This document shows positions 1 to 9,100 of a stretch of 10,726 nucleotides of DNA, piece by piece. Numbering within the stretch: position 1 is the stretch's first letter; each line of letters starts with the position of its first letter. Origin of the DNA: Bacteroidales bacterium UBA1735 (GTDB lineage Bacteria; Bacteroidota; Bacteroidia; Bacteroidales; Paludibacteraceae); assembly GCA_002315745.1 (NCBI GenBank), contig DCID01000047.1, forward strand, positions 17,610-28,335. The letters run 5' to 3'. The translations under genes were made by a program, and so were the position numbers. The notes under the pieces are model-generated. The model worked only from the letters and a program-made list of their open reading frames with translations, was not told where the DNA came from and did not search any database.

Positions 1-188
1 ACAACCGCAACGACAACGACAACGATAACGACAACCACAACGACAACGACAAACAGCAGCAAGAGCAGCAGATGGATCAACAGACCGCGGAGCAGATCCT
101 TCAAGCCTTGGAGCAAGATGAACAAGAGACCCAAGAGAAACTGCAACGCCAACAAGGGTCAAGTCGCCGCGTAGAAAAAGATTGGTAA
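1..188 (+). CDS. batC: BatC-type TPR protein, C-terminal end only
   Basis: The 3' end of a gene whose start lies left of the window. The frame begins at base 3 and closes with TAA at 186-188. The 61 visible residues are a very polar tail: an Asn/Asp run, then a Gln/Glu-rich stretch, then an ending of the form ILQALEQDEQETQEKLQ followed by RRVEKDW. From knowledge of the family, a short Gln/Asn-rich linker followed by an 'ALeqDEketQeK...R..eKDW' tail is the usual end of BatC, a TPR protein coded just before batD in the Bacteroidota aerotolerance operon. The TPR part itself is outside the window, so the call rests on this tail and on the batD-batE neighbours. BatC is thought to act at the inner membrane or periplasm with BatD and BatE. 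The 40-base spacing to batD and shared direction support one transcript. Confidence 0.85.
   Translation, partial: NRNDNDNDNDNHNDNDKQQQEQQMDQQTAEQILQALEQDEQETQEKLQRQQGSSRRVEKDW
3..50 (+). repeat. AAC/GAC low-complexity tract in the batC linker
   Basis: Sixteen codons that are nearly all AAC or GAC, with one CGC, one GAT and one CAC, coding an alternating Asn-Asp tract (N-R-N-D-N-D...). The period is 6 bases, so unit gain or loss keeps the frame. Such polar, disordered linkers are common in BatC between the TPRs and the conserved tail, so this is probably an expandable spacer rather than a functional site. Confidence 0.75.
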
Positions 189-189
189 G

Positions 190-224
190 GTTTAGAGTTT
201 AGAGTTTAGAGTTTAGAGTTTAGA
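190..224 (+). repeat. Five perfect GTTTAGA heptamers between batC and batD
   Basis: Five exact head-to-tail copies of the 7-base unit GTTTAGA fill 35 of the 40 bases between the batC stop (186-188) and the batD ATG (229-231). The unit produces TAG when read through, so unlike the other repeats here it could not lie inside a gene on this strand. It occupies the whole leader where a ribosome site would be. The last copy leaves AGAG three bases before the ATG, too close for a normal Shine-Dalgarno site. I see no Bacteroidota TAnnTTTG promoter element here. A change in copy number would change the batC-batD spacing in 7-base steps. Confidence 0.95.
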
Positions 225-228
225 GTAT

Positions 229-2079
229 ATGAAGTATAAAGTTTTATTTTTAGCCTTGTGCATGGTGCATTGTGCATCGATCATGGCAGAGGAAGTGTCG
301 TTTCAGGCCTCGGCACCCTCGCAGGTGATTGTAAGCAAACCCTTCCAACTGACATATAGTGTTAACCAACGTGCCAAAGATCTGCAAGCTCCCGAGTTTG
401 TAGATTTTGATCATTTAGCGGGTCCCTACACCAGTCAATCCTCCTCAACATCCTTTGTCAACGGCAAGCGTTCATCGTCCTTCACGATGACGTTCACGTA
501 TACGCTGATGCCTACCAAGGAAGGAACGTTCACTATTGCTCCTGCCAAAGTGACTGTCGGCAGTGAACAATATGCCTCCAACGGCGTACGTATCAAAGTC
601 TTACCTGCGGATGAACCAACCACCAACAATGGTCAAGCCTCCTCACCCAATAGTTCTGCGCAGCGAGAGGCAGAAGTGTCTGTAGGCAAGGAGTCTATTT
701 TCATGCGTACGATCGTGACCAAGACCAAGGTGCACGAACAGGAAGCGTTACTGCTCTCCTATCGACTCTATTTCGCAGGCGTCGATGTGGCACAATTCAC
801 CAATAACACGAAAATACCCGAGTTCAAAGGTTTCCTCAAACAGGAGATCGAGATCGGCGAGATACAAACAGAGTTGGAGCACTATAACGGGCGCAATTAT
901 CAGACGGCTACGGTGTATAAGACCCTACTCTACCCGCAGCATGGTGGCGACATCACCATCGATCCCGCTACCTTCGAAGCCGTGCTACGCGTACAGACCC
1001 GTCAACAAGTTCGCTCTATCTTTGACGATTTCTTTGGTTCGTACACAAACGTGACCAAAGCCCTTACCGCTCCGGCTGTCACTATCCATGTACAATCGCT
1101 GCCAACGGGTAAACCCGCTAGTTTCGCGGGCGGCGTAGGTCAGTTCACGATGAGTAGTGCCATCTCGGGCACGGAGTTGCAGACCAATGATGCCGTCACC
1201 ATCAAGATTGATATCAAGGGTTCGGGAAACATGAAGTTACTGAAGACCCCTGCTATCGATTGGCCAGAAGGGTTTGAAGCCTATGATCCGAAGGTGACGA
1301 ATAACTTCAAGACCACCTCGTCGGGTGTATCGGGTACGAAATCGATTGAGTACCTCGCTATCCCGCGTGCGTCAGGCGACTATGTGATACCTGCTGTCCA
1401 ATATGCGTACTTCGATATTGATTCTAAGCAGTATAAGATCTTAACGACCCCGGAGTATAAACTCCATATCGCTAAAGGGGCGAATGAGCCCGAAGGCAAT
1501 GGTTCCGTCGTGCAGCACTATGTGAATAAGGAAGATATCACGCAGTTCGCTACGGATATACGCTATATCCACGCCACCTCTAACAGCGAAGCGGTCTATA
1601 CTCTTTCAGCGAAGCGGTCTATACTCCTTCAGCGAAGCGGTCTAAATACAATGCTTTATGTTATTCCAGCGATTCTCACCCTTATCCTGCTCATTGTTTT
1701 CCGCAAGCAGATCCGTGAGAATGCCGACCAGGCACGGGTGCGCTATAAGAAAGCGAATAAGGTGGCACAGAAACGGCTAAAGAACGCGCAGAAGTTACTG
1801 CTAGCTAATGACAAGAAAGCCTTCTACGAGGAGATTGAGCGTGCCGCACTGCAGTACTTATCCGACCGTCTGTCTATCCCGACAGCTGAACTGAGCAAAG
1901 ATACGATATCGGACATCCTACGTCGTAAGAAAGTGAGTGATGAGCTCATCGCCGCTGTCAACCAAGTGCTCTCTACTGCCGAGTTTGCTCGCTATGCACC
2001 TTCGTCCGACAGTGAGATGCAGTCACTCTATGACCAAACAACAACACTTATCAATAACTTAGAAAATCAAAAAATATGA
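229..2079 (+). CDS. batD: BatD, membrane-anchored periplasmic aerotolerance protein
   Basis: A 616-residue protein of the BatD family. The start at 229 gives a good signal peptide: K2-K4, hydrophobic core about V5-C15, likely cleavage after IMA20. About 24-125 is the typical N-terminal beta domain (VSFQASAPSQVIVSKPFQLTY..., a PTKEGTFTIAPAKVTV strand pair). A Ser/Asn/Gln linker follows at about 127-148, then further beta-rich periplasmic region to about 420. One membrane helix lies at about 475-491 (MLYVIPAILTLILLIVF), followed by R-K and a basic, helical cytoplasmic tail with KKANKVAQKRLKNAQKLL and LSIPTAELSKD, which matches the conserved BatD tail. The family is known from the Bacteroides aerotolerance operon; its biochemical activity is not established. 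The batE start overlaps the stop codon. Oddities: a heptamer repeat codes part of the signal peptide, and a 23-base tandem repeat codes residues about 453-472, replacing the usual linker just before the membrane helix. Confidence 0.93.
   Translation: MKYKVLFLALCMVHCASIMAEEVSFQASAPSQVIVSKPFQLTYSVNQRAKDLQAPEFVDFDHLAGPYTSQSSSTSFVNGKRSSSFTMTFTYTLMPTKEGTFTIAPAKVTVGSEQYASNGVRIKVLPADEPTTNNGQASSPNSSAQREAEVSVGKESIFMRTIVTKTKVHEQEALLLSYRLYFAGVDVAQFTNNTKIPEFKGFLKQEIEIGEIQTELEHYNGRNYQTATVYKTLLYPQHGGDITIDPATFEAVLRVQTRQQVRSIFDDFFGSYTNVTKALTAPAVTIHVQSLPTGKPASFAGGVGQFTMSSAISGTELQTNDAVTIKIDIKGSGNMKLLKTPAIDWPEGFEAYDPKVTNNFKTTSSGVSGTKSIEYLAIPRASGDYVIPAVQYAYFDIDSKQYKILTTPEYKLHIAKGANEPEGNGSVVQHYVNKEDITQFATDIRYIHATSNSEAVYTLSAKRSILLQRSGLNTMLYVIPAILTLILLIVFRKQIRENADQARVRYKKANKVAQKRLKNAQKLLLANDKKAFYEEIERAALQYLSDRLSIPTAELSKDTISDILRRKKVSDELIAAVNQVLSTAEFARYAPSSDSEMQSLYDQTTTLINNLENQKI
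257..277 (+). repeat. Three heptamers (TGTGCAT) in the BatD signal peptide
   Basis: Three tandem 7-base units, TGTGCAT, GGTGCAT and TGTGCAT, differing at one base. The next seven bases (CGATCAT) keep only part of the pattern and may be a decayed fourth copy. The array codes roughly L10 to S17 (LCMVHCA), the end of the hydrophobic core. A pure TGTGCAT array has no stop in any forward frame and cycles through C-A-L-C-I-V-H in every frame, which suits a signal peptide. Confidence 0.8.
1584..1644 (+). repeat. 23-base tandem repeat inside batD
   Basis: Two full units (1584-1606 and 1607-1629) differ at a single base, and a 15-base partial third copy follows (1630-1644). Each unit starts CAGCGAAGCGGTCTA. 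Because 23 is not a multiple of 3, successive copies are read in different frames: SEAVYTLS, then AKRSILLQ, then RSGLN. A full 23-codon cycle contains no stop. The array lies between DIRYI and the membrane helix of BatD. In BatD proteins known to me this position holds a short conserved linker, so the repeat appears to have replaced or displaced it (inference). Net change of one unit would shift the frame and remove the membrane anchor. Confidence 0.95.
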
Positions 2080-2816
2080 AACGTATAGTCATCCTATTAA
2101 TTGCCATTCTACCTTCTACCTGCTACCTGCTACCTGCGATGGCACAAAGCCCCGATTCTCTCTATGCTGCAGGTGACTATGCCACAGCCGCAGCACAATA
2201 TGAAGCATTGATTGATCAAGCCCCTGCAGCGGACTTGTACTATAACTTAGGAAACGCGTACTATAAGCAGGGCGAGATCGCCTTAGCTATCTTGGCCTAC
2301 GAGCGTTGCTTACGATTGGCACCGAACATGAAAGATGCCAAATATAACCTCGCATTGGCACAATCGCGTATCACGGATAACATCGCTGACACCCAGGCGT
2401 TCTTTATCTCCAACTGGCTACGCGCAGTGCGCAATCAGTTCCGCGAAGGCACATGGCGTTGGATGAGTATAGCGTGGTTCTGGCTGATGCTTATTGGTCT
2501 CATTGTGTTCACTTTATCCAAAGAGCAATGGTTACGCAAGACTGCTTTCTATACGGCTATTGTGGCAATACTGTTCTCAGGCATTGCTTGGCTCAATGCG
2601 CATAGCCTCTACGAGCGTGATACGCTACGCGCAGAAGCAATCATCACGCAAGGTATAGTGAATGTAAAAGCTTCTCCCGATCGCAGCGGAACCGACCTCT
2701 TTACCGTTCATGAGGGGACAAAAGTAAATATCCATGAGACGTTAGGTGACTGGTGCAATATACACGTTGGCAACAACGTCGGATGGATATTACTTTCTAA
2801 TCTCGAGCGTATTTAA
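2076..2816 (+). CDS. batE: BatE, TPR plus SH3-type membrane protein
   Basis: A 246-residue protein of the BatE type. The ATG at 2076 overlaps the batD TGA in an ATGA junction, so the two are probably translationally coupled; the preceding bases are A-rich (AGAAAATCAAAAAAT), as is common for starts in this phylum. A signal peptide (K2-R3, core about I4-P20, likely cleavage after AMA23) is followed by TPR repeats at about 27-97, the clearest being DLYYNLGNAYYKQGEIALAI and its second helix. Two membrane helices follow at about 129-148 (rich in Trp) and 156-174. Residues about 186-245 look like a bacterial SH3 (SH3b) domain (IVNVKASPDRSGTDLFTVHEG, then GDWCNIHVGNNVGWI). This order is standard for BatE. 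The TPRs suggest a protein-binding role in the periplasm with BatC and BatD; the exact role is unknown. The signal peptide contains a heptamer repeat. This is the last gene of the operon. Confidence 0.93.
   Translation: MKRIVILLIAILPSTCYLLPAMAQSPDSLYAAGDYATAAAQYEALIDQAPAADLYYNLGNAYYKQGEIALAILAYERCLRLAPNMKDAKYNLALAQSRITDNIADTQAFFISNWLRAVRNQFREGTWRWMSIAWFWLMLIGLIVFTLSKEQWLRKTAFYTAIVAILFSGIAWLNAHSLYERDTLRAEAIITQGIVNVKASPDRSGTDLFTVHEGTKVNIHETLGDWCNIHVGNNVGWILLSNLERI
2109..2136 (+). repeat. CTACCTG heptamer array in the BatE signal peptide
   Basis: Three exact CTACCTG copies (2116-2136) preceded by one CTACCTT copy (2109-2115). They code L12 to about A21 (LPSTCYLLPA), the second half of the signal-peptide hydrophobic core. 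A pure array cycles through L-P-A-T-C-Y-L in all three forward frames with no stop. Gain or loss of one copy would put everything downstream out of frame. Confidence 0.93.
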
Positions 2817-2830
2817 GCTCGTCTGTTTTA
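2804..2830 (+). terminator. Possible weak terminator of the bat operon
   Basis: CGAGC (2804-2808) can pair with GCTCG (2817-2821) across an 8-base loop that contains the batE stop, followed by TCTGTTTTA. The stem is only 5 base pairs and the T-tract is interrupted, so this is a weak candidate. It sits exactly between the two convergent genes, where a terminator is expected. On the minus strand no T-rich tract follows the same stem, so it would not serve the giant gene well. Confidence 0.3.
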
Positions 2831-3145
2831 CTTCACGATCACGAACTTACCGTGAGCGATACAGCCGTTTGGACTATAGAATCCGTAGAGATAAACTTGG
2901 TCTGAACGCAGTTCTATGGTCACGCCCTGACTCTCGTCCACCACATCCGTCAGCACCTCTACTCCATTAGCATAGGGCTGGAGAATGGCATTGTTCTGGT
3001 CACAGATAGGCATGTTCTGGTTGTAGTAAACGAGGTGTCCTTGCTGGTCATAGAGGGCGAAGTCCACATCGTGACGAATGGTAGCGACGAAGATACGGAA
3101 CCCGTCTAATCGCTTGATAAGCACATCCTGAGACTTAGCATTCAA
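2828..3145 (-). other. C-terminal domain resembling a T9SS sorting signal
   Basis: Residues 2525-2629 differ from the repeats. They show strand patterns typical of T9SS C-terminal sorting domains: VDFALYDQQGHLVYY (compare the common 'v.lyd..Gk.v'), then VYLYGFYSPNGCIAHGKFVIVK in two parts, where the usual ending is 'GvYlv.v...g....kfvik'. The domain is somewhat long (about 105 residues against roughly 70-90) because of extra sequence around MPICDQNNAILQPY and TDVVDESQGVT. It has two cysteines, C2572 and C2619, that could pair. In known systems such domains direct outer-membrane passage and are then removed. Confidence 0.65.
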
Positions 3146-6100
3146 CGAGCTATTGATGGTCGTATAAGCAAAGTAGATATAGTACTTACGCGCATCCCCA
3201 TTCTCTGCATAACAAGTGACAACGGTCGTATCACCAGCCGATTTCATCAGCACAGATACCTCCGCCTTGCTATGTTGCGCCTCTGCCTCTACCAATGGAG
3301 GTGTACCACCTTCCAGCACGTAGTAGGTATAGAAGGTCGTTTCCGGATCGAAGTCACGAATGAGTTCTCCACCCAAGCTGATAGAAGCTAAGTAGTTATT
3401 CCTCGAAAGGCCGATGATTTGCTCAATCCGATACGTGTTGGTGATAGTCGTATCTTGGGCGGTCACATCCACATAGATGGTCATGCTCGTATCGCAGCGC
3501 ACCACATAGAAAGCATCGGGATCGGACAAGAGCACAGTCACATCCTTTTCGGTACACATCTGCTGCTTGGAAGTGCCATCTTCGTATTCGACTACATACT
3601 CAAACTGTTCCTTATTAAAGTCCTCTACCAACTGTCCACGTAAGAATATAGCGGAAGCCAGTGCATCACCTTTGGCGTGGAAATAGTAGGTAATCGAATA
3701 TTGGTAGGACATCTGTTCATTGTTATAAGGATGAACTGTGATATACTGCACCGTCGTCGTAGGATCGATGACGATAGGATCACCTACCTCCACGGTTTGG
3801 CATATATCCGACTGGATAGGCAGTACCGTAGGAATAGTATCTACACCGTATGGGATATCGATCTCATAATCCTGTTTAATCGAATCAAATGGAACATAGT
3901 AACCATCGGTGAAGAGCAAGTTACTGAGGAAGTAGTTCTCGCTCACCACATCGGCAAAGATGATGGTGTAGCGCTCTTGGTGCTTACCATCTTCCGCGGT
4001 CACATCGATATAAACCGTATCCGGAGCAGCCTCCACGGTCATGACACTGATCTCCACTTTCTGTGCCTCATGCTTCTTAGCCACCGTGACTACAGGTACT
4101 GATTCTTGGCAATTCAATGCCAGATCCTTGCCACTATAATAGGTCACTTCGGAAACGAAGCCCGACAGGTTCTTACCATTGAGCATGATCATGTTCAACC
4201 CAGCCTCCGTCGATTTCTTCATCGAGAAATGAACGGTGTAGATACGGGTATGACCATCCTGTGCTTGCACGTGGATCTCCACTTTTTGATTAACAGCCTT
4301 CACGGAATCGGGCAGTTCTTGAGAAGAAACCTCTTCTAATTGGTAAGCGTTAATCGTTTGGTATGGATCACCTTTAGTAGCTCCAACTAAGGGCAGTTCG
4401 GTCGCCGTATTCTCTAAAGCATAGTAATACTCTTGCACTTGACTATTAAAGTCTTGGAGAGGCGTTCCGTTGATATCAATCATCATGAGGGTATCGATAC
4501 TGGAAGGCAGGATGGTATAACTAATCGTGTAGGTCTTACTATTACCATACTCCGATTGTACATAGATCTGTCGCGTCAGTTGATTATCTGCCTGAGCGAT
4601 GGTATCCAGACGGATCGTCTGCCACTGGTCAGCTGCCACATACTCAATCAATGGGAAGGCGGTCGTGCCTACTGGCAATTCGAGGTTATATACAAAGCGA
4701 TGCGGCTCGAAACCAGGCAGTGTATCGCCGGAAGCGTAGATCATCTCTAACGTGTCTGCTTGTGAGCGCTCAAACTCAAAGACCACCACATATGCCGAAG
4801 TCGAATGGCCATCCTCTGCTGTGACGCGGATGGTAGCTCTGTTCTTTTCCTCTTCGATATAGGGTGCATCTACTGTTTGACCATTCTGACCCTTCTGCGA
4901 CACGATCTCAGGCAATGTATGCGTACCTACAGGTAAAGTAACCAAGTAGTAGTAATAATCCGGTGTAAAGTCTGCAATAGGATCGCCGTTGCAGAAGATC
5001 ATACTCAGGTTCGCATTGCTGGACAAGGGCACATAGAAATTGAGGGTGTAGGTGTTCTTACTTACACCATCCTTAGCGGTCACATCTAAGTAGATGTTCA
5101 GTCCCTCTTGGCGGATAACGACCGTCTGCCCTTCCATCTGCATGGATGCGCTCACCTCGGGCAGGATCGTTGTGCCAGCAGGCAAGTTGATGTCGTATTG
5201 GTTCTTCATCGGCGAGAACTCTAATTTCTCGTTGAGAGCTCGCTGGAAGTCTTTGAACTCCATACCATCTAGGAGGATGTCACGTAGCGTCACATCGTTC
5301 GAGAGTGAAGTCAGATAGACATCGAGGACATAGTCCTGTGTAGTCACACCATCTTGTGCTACCACACGGATGGTATATTCGAAATCTTCGCCTTCGAGCA
5401 AGGTCACATGTTGGAAATGATCATCCGAAGACCATGTGATCACGATGTTCTCATCCTCTGCCACCACCGAGTAATAGTGACGACCTACCTCGAAACGATC
5501 GACTGGTTGGCCATTCACCACTATTCCCGTCAAGTCAGCATTATGGCTAGGTTCAGACATCACGGTCACGCTATATGTTTGTTCTACAACACCACTACCC
5601 GAACGAACCATGAAGAAAGTAGGTGCAGTATTGAGTTCGCCTAATTCGAGCGAGACAGTCTCCTTGCTGTCGGTTACGAGATAGGTGAAGGAAGGCATCT
5701 GTGGCTCTACCACCTTAGCTGCTGGCGTAGGCAGTGTCACTACATAGACGAACGAATCTTGACGGAAACCATCAATGAGTACTCCATCCAAGTAGATACC
5801 ATCCAGTGTAGCTACATCCAAACGTATCGGAGCCACCTTGAGGGTATAGGTCTTTTTTGCTACCCCATTGGCTGCTGTTACCAGTATGGTATAGGTCAGC
5901 ACACCATCTTCTTTGACTTGGCTAATCTGAATATTCTGTTTATCCTCTGCACCGATGGCTTGCAACGCAATCGCCGTATCCGAATAGATGGTGTAGTCCG
6001 TAATCTGCGGATTGAAGTCTGCTAAGGAATCACCATTGACTAAGATATTCGCTAACAATGCATTGTCAGACAGTGTAGTTGGGTAAGTCAACGTATAAGT

Positions 6101-9100
6101 ATGACGCGCTGCGATAGCACCAATGACCTCCCACGTCATCTTCGTCGATGTCTGGGTATAGATGACAGAGTCTTGTTCGTCGGTACGCACAAAGGCAGTA
6201 ATCGATGGACGATTGTGTGTGATATCGTAGTTAGTGCCACCAAAGCCTTGTACATCAACACCATCGAGCACGAAGTTGGTGATCTGGGCACTAGTCTCCA
6301 CCTTAGTAGATTTAGCAATTACCTTGTAGTAACCAACAGTACCATTCTCAGCCACTACGGTGAAGAGTCCATTGTGCATAGTCACGGTTTGACCATCCAT
6401 CGCTTTCTCGAAGCGCAAAGCAGCTATCTTGTCGGGCGTTACCTCATATTCGCGCGTAGAAGCCACGAAACCATCTACACCCGAGATATTATTGAGCTCG
6501 GTGTTGTCGCTAAGGTCGGTGACGAAACGAACGGTATAAGTCTTTGCTTCACCATATTCCGGAGTTACCACAATCGTATAGGTCGAATCGGCATAGGTGG
6601 TCGTTACCGTCTGTAGTTTAGAGCCTGGGAAAGGTTGTACATCGGGTATCTGGTGCACAGACGAAGCAAGGTGTCTAACCAATTCCGTCTCAGCCGCTGA
6701 TAAGTTCACTAACTCACCACCTACATAGAGGCTATCAAGGCTATTGTTAGTACTCAGCGGACGAATAACAGATAAGGTATAGGCAGACGATTGGCTATCC
6801 TCACCAAAGTTGGTGATGGTCGCTTTGCGTGTCTCTTTATCGCCCGATACAGTAGGAGCACTCCAAGCCACTTTTTGCGCTTGGTCGCTTACCTCACCCG
6901 TGAACACGAGCTTAGGCAGATCCGTATCCTCGGCAGATGCCAAGGTGGCTGTGAAGGCATTGTCATTCTTGGTAGCAGCGATGCCGTTGACCGTCATAGA
7001 GGTTAGGGTATTGTTGAAGATGAATGCGAGCCAATCTACATATGTCTTAGGTGTAGTAGCACCTAACGATGTGTCGGTATGACCGTTCACTTGATAGAAC
7101 GAGTTGAGCGTAATATTGAGCAAAGTAGGATCGCCGGCTGCACTGTTCGCGTCTGCCAAGTTATAGGTAAAGGTCGAATAAGAACTGCTGGTAGAAGAGT
7201 TTGTCCAACGGAGCGTCTTTGCACCATTCGAACCAGTCAACGCATACTCGATGGAGTTACTGGTCATCACGTCGGTCATCTTGTAGTTAATCTGCATGAT
7301 ATCCGGACTATTGTGGAAGGATATACCACCACTAATCACAAATGACGAGCCGCCCGCAACAGCCCATTGTCCAGAAACCGAACCCAAGGTAATGAAACCA
7401 GGAATAGTTCCACCACCCGGCGTGCTATATTTACTCTGTAAAAGTGCCACAGAGGTACCATCTTTCACCACTAAGGCATCTGGATTAAATTTACCAAAAC
7501 CACTATGCTGACCTAATGCATCGGCGATCGTATTCCATCCCGTAGGCTTCTTAGCAGAAGTATAGGTGGCACAGTTCGTCCACTCCGTAAAGTGCGCATT
7601 GGGCACTACTTCGTTGGCATAGTAATACCATACATCGTACCTATTTGTATATTCGCCATATGTTACCTCCGCAGACCAGTGTTTAGAGGTCTGATCAAGG
7701 ATATTAATAGCAGCGCCACTCTTGAGTACATAGGTTAAGGTAGGTTTGGCAGTCACATTAACTATATAGGAATAACGTTCCGATGCAAATTCTGGCAGGG
7801 AAGCACCATTAATCTTAATATCCGTCAGCACCGCAGGGTTCTGTGTAGTGAGCGTCGGCGTAATGGTATATACCACATCTACATCTCCTTCGCGGTTACC
7901 TTTAACCGTAATGAGGGTTGGGTTAAGTACTCCACCCGGTTGTACCATCACCGTCTGCTCGAGGAACATCTTTTCGTATTCTACTGTCAGCGAACGGCTG
8001 CCATACGGCATCGTCACTTCAAACATTCGTTGCGTCTTGTCTTTCAAACTCAAATACTGATCCAACTCACGGATATAGATACTCTGCAATCGATTCTCTT
8101 CCTTCGTCTCCTCGGCATAGAAATAGAAGTTATAGGTACGGGTATCCCCATTCTCCGCATGCACGATAATCTTCGTAGTATCACCCAACGGACGAGAGAT
8201 AACCTCCAATAACTGTTCTGGTTCTGCTTGGTTATAGGAATAGGCAGGTACGGCTGTCGTTTGATGGGGCAAAGCAACCACATAATCCGTCTGCGAGGGC
8301 TTGAATTGGAACTCTACACCCGGAATCTCTTCACCCAAATAGAACTCCTCTAACACCGTGTTGCTGGACTTCCGAACGGGGAAAGCAATTGTATAGTCGC
8401 TGAATGCACCATTATCTGCTTCCACATGGATACGAGCCGTACCGTTCACCGCGCAGAAATAAGTGGTAATCACCTGATTCGGCAACTGACCTACCGCTTG
8501 GATATTAGGAATAACGCGTGTGCGCCATGCTAAAGTATCCACATAGTTATATTTAGTAGGCTCAAAGCCCTTCAGCGTATCCCCATTGAGCAAGATGGTA
8601 TGTAATAAACTGTTACCCGATTGCGCACGCGTGTATATAATTTGGTACGTGCGCGTAGCACCACTCTCAGCCATTACAACGATATCCTGTCTGGAATCCG
8701 TTACTTGATAAAGCATGGTGGTCTGGCCAAGCTTAGAAGTGATGGTCACATCAGGCAGTGTCTCGCCAGTACCAATAGAAACATTATAAATAGTTGTCTC
8801 TGGTGCGAAATCAAGTGTGCCACGGCTCAGTTCGATGTTCGCTAAGGCGACATCCGAATAAGGTGCAATCACGAAGGTGATGGTATATGTATTCTCTGAT
8901 CCATCCTCGGCTTGTACATGGATAGCGAACTTGTTCGGCGCTGCTTGACCGAAGAAAGTTACCTCCGTATCCGTGTTCTTCACAAACGTGATAACCGGTA
9001 ACTGACTGCCAGCAGGCAGATTGACCGTATAGTCTACTGTTAACGGTGTAAAACCAGTCAAACCTACTCCATCCAGTAAGATGTTCTTTAACGTCGCATC

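Noticed and set aside
190..224. CRISPR array
   Set aside because: Units are 7 bases with no spacers; it is a simple tandem repeat.
435..1054. Short open frames in other frames or on the other strand inside batD
   Set aside because: batD is continuous and matches its family across this stretch, so these are chance frames.
1607..1644. 23-base repeat as a sequencing or assembly error breaking batD
   Set aside because: The frame is intact through all copies, and the conserved membrane helix and tail follow in frame, so the gene looks functional.
2118..2126. Lipoprotein processing site at the Cys in the BatE signal peptide
   Set aside because: The residues before Cys are P-S-T, which do not fit a lipobox, and a normal AMA cleavage site follows. 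The cysteines in the BatD signal peptide likewise lack a lipobox.
3677..4102. 141-residue open frame on the plus strand
   Set aside because: Antisense to repeats 24-26 with no independent evidence for coding; the same holds for the other plus-strand frames of 70-110 residues in 2828-10726.
6101..6616. 171-residue open frame on the plus strand
   Set aside because: It lies wholly antisense to the giant gene, has no leader or recognisable domain, and is rich in His, Arg and Ile as expected from the reverse of beta-strand codons.
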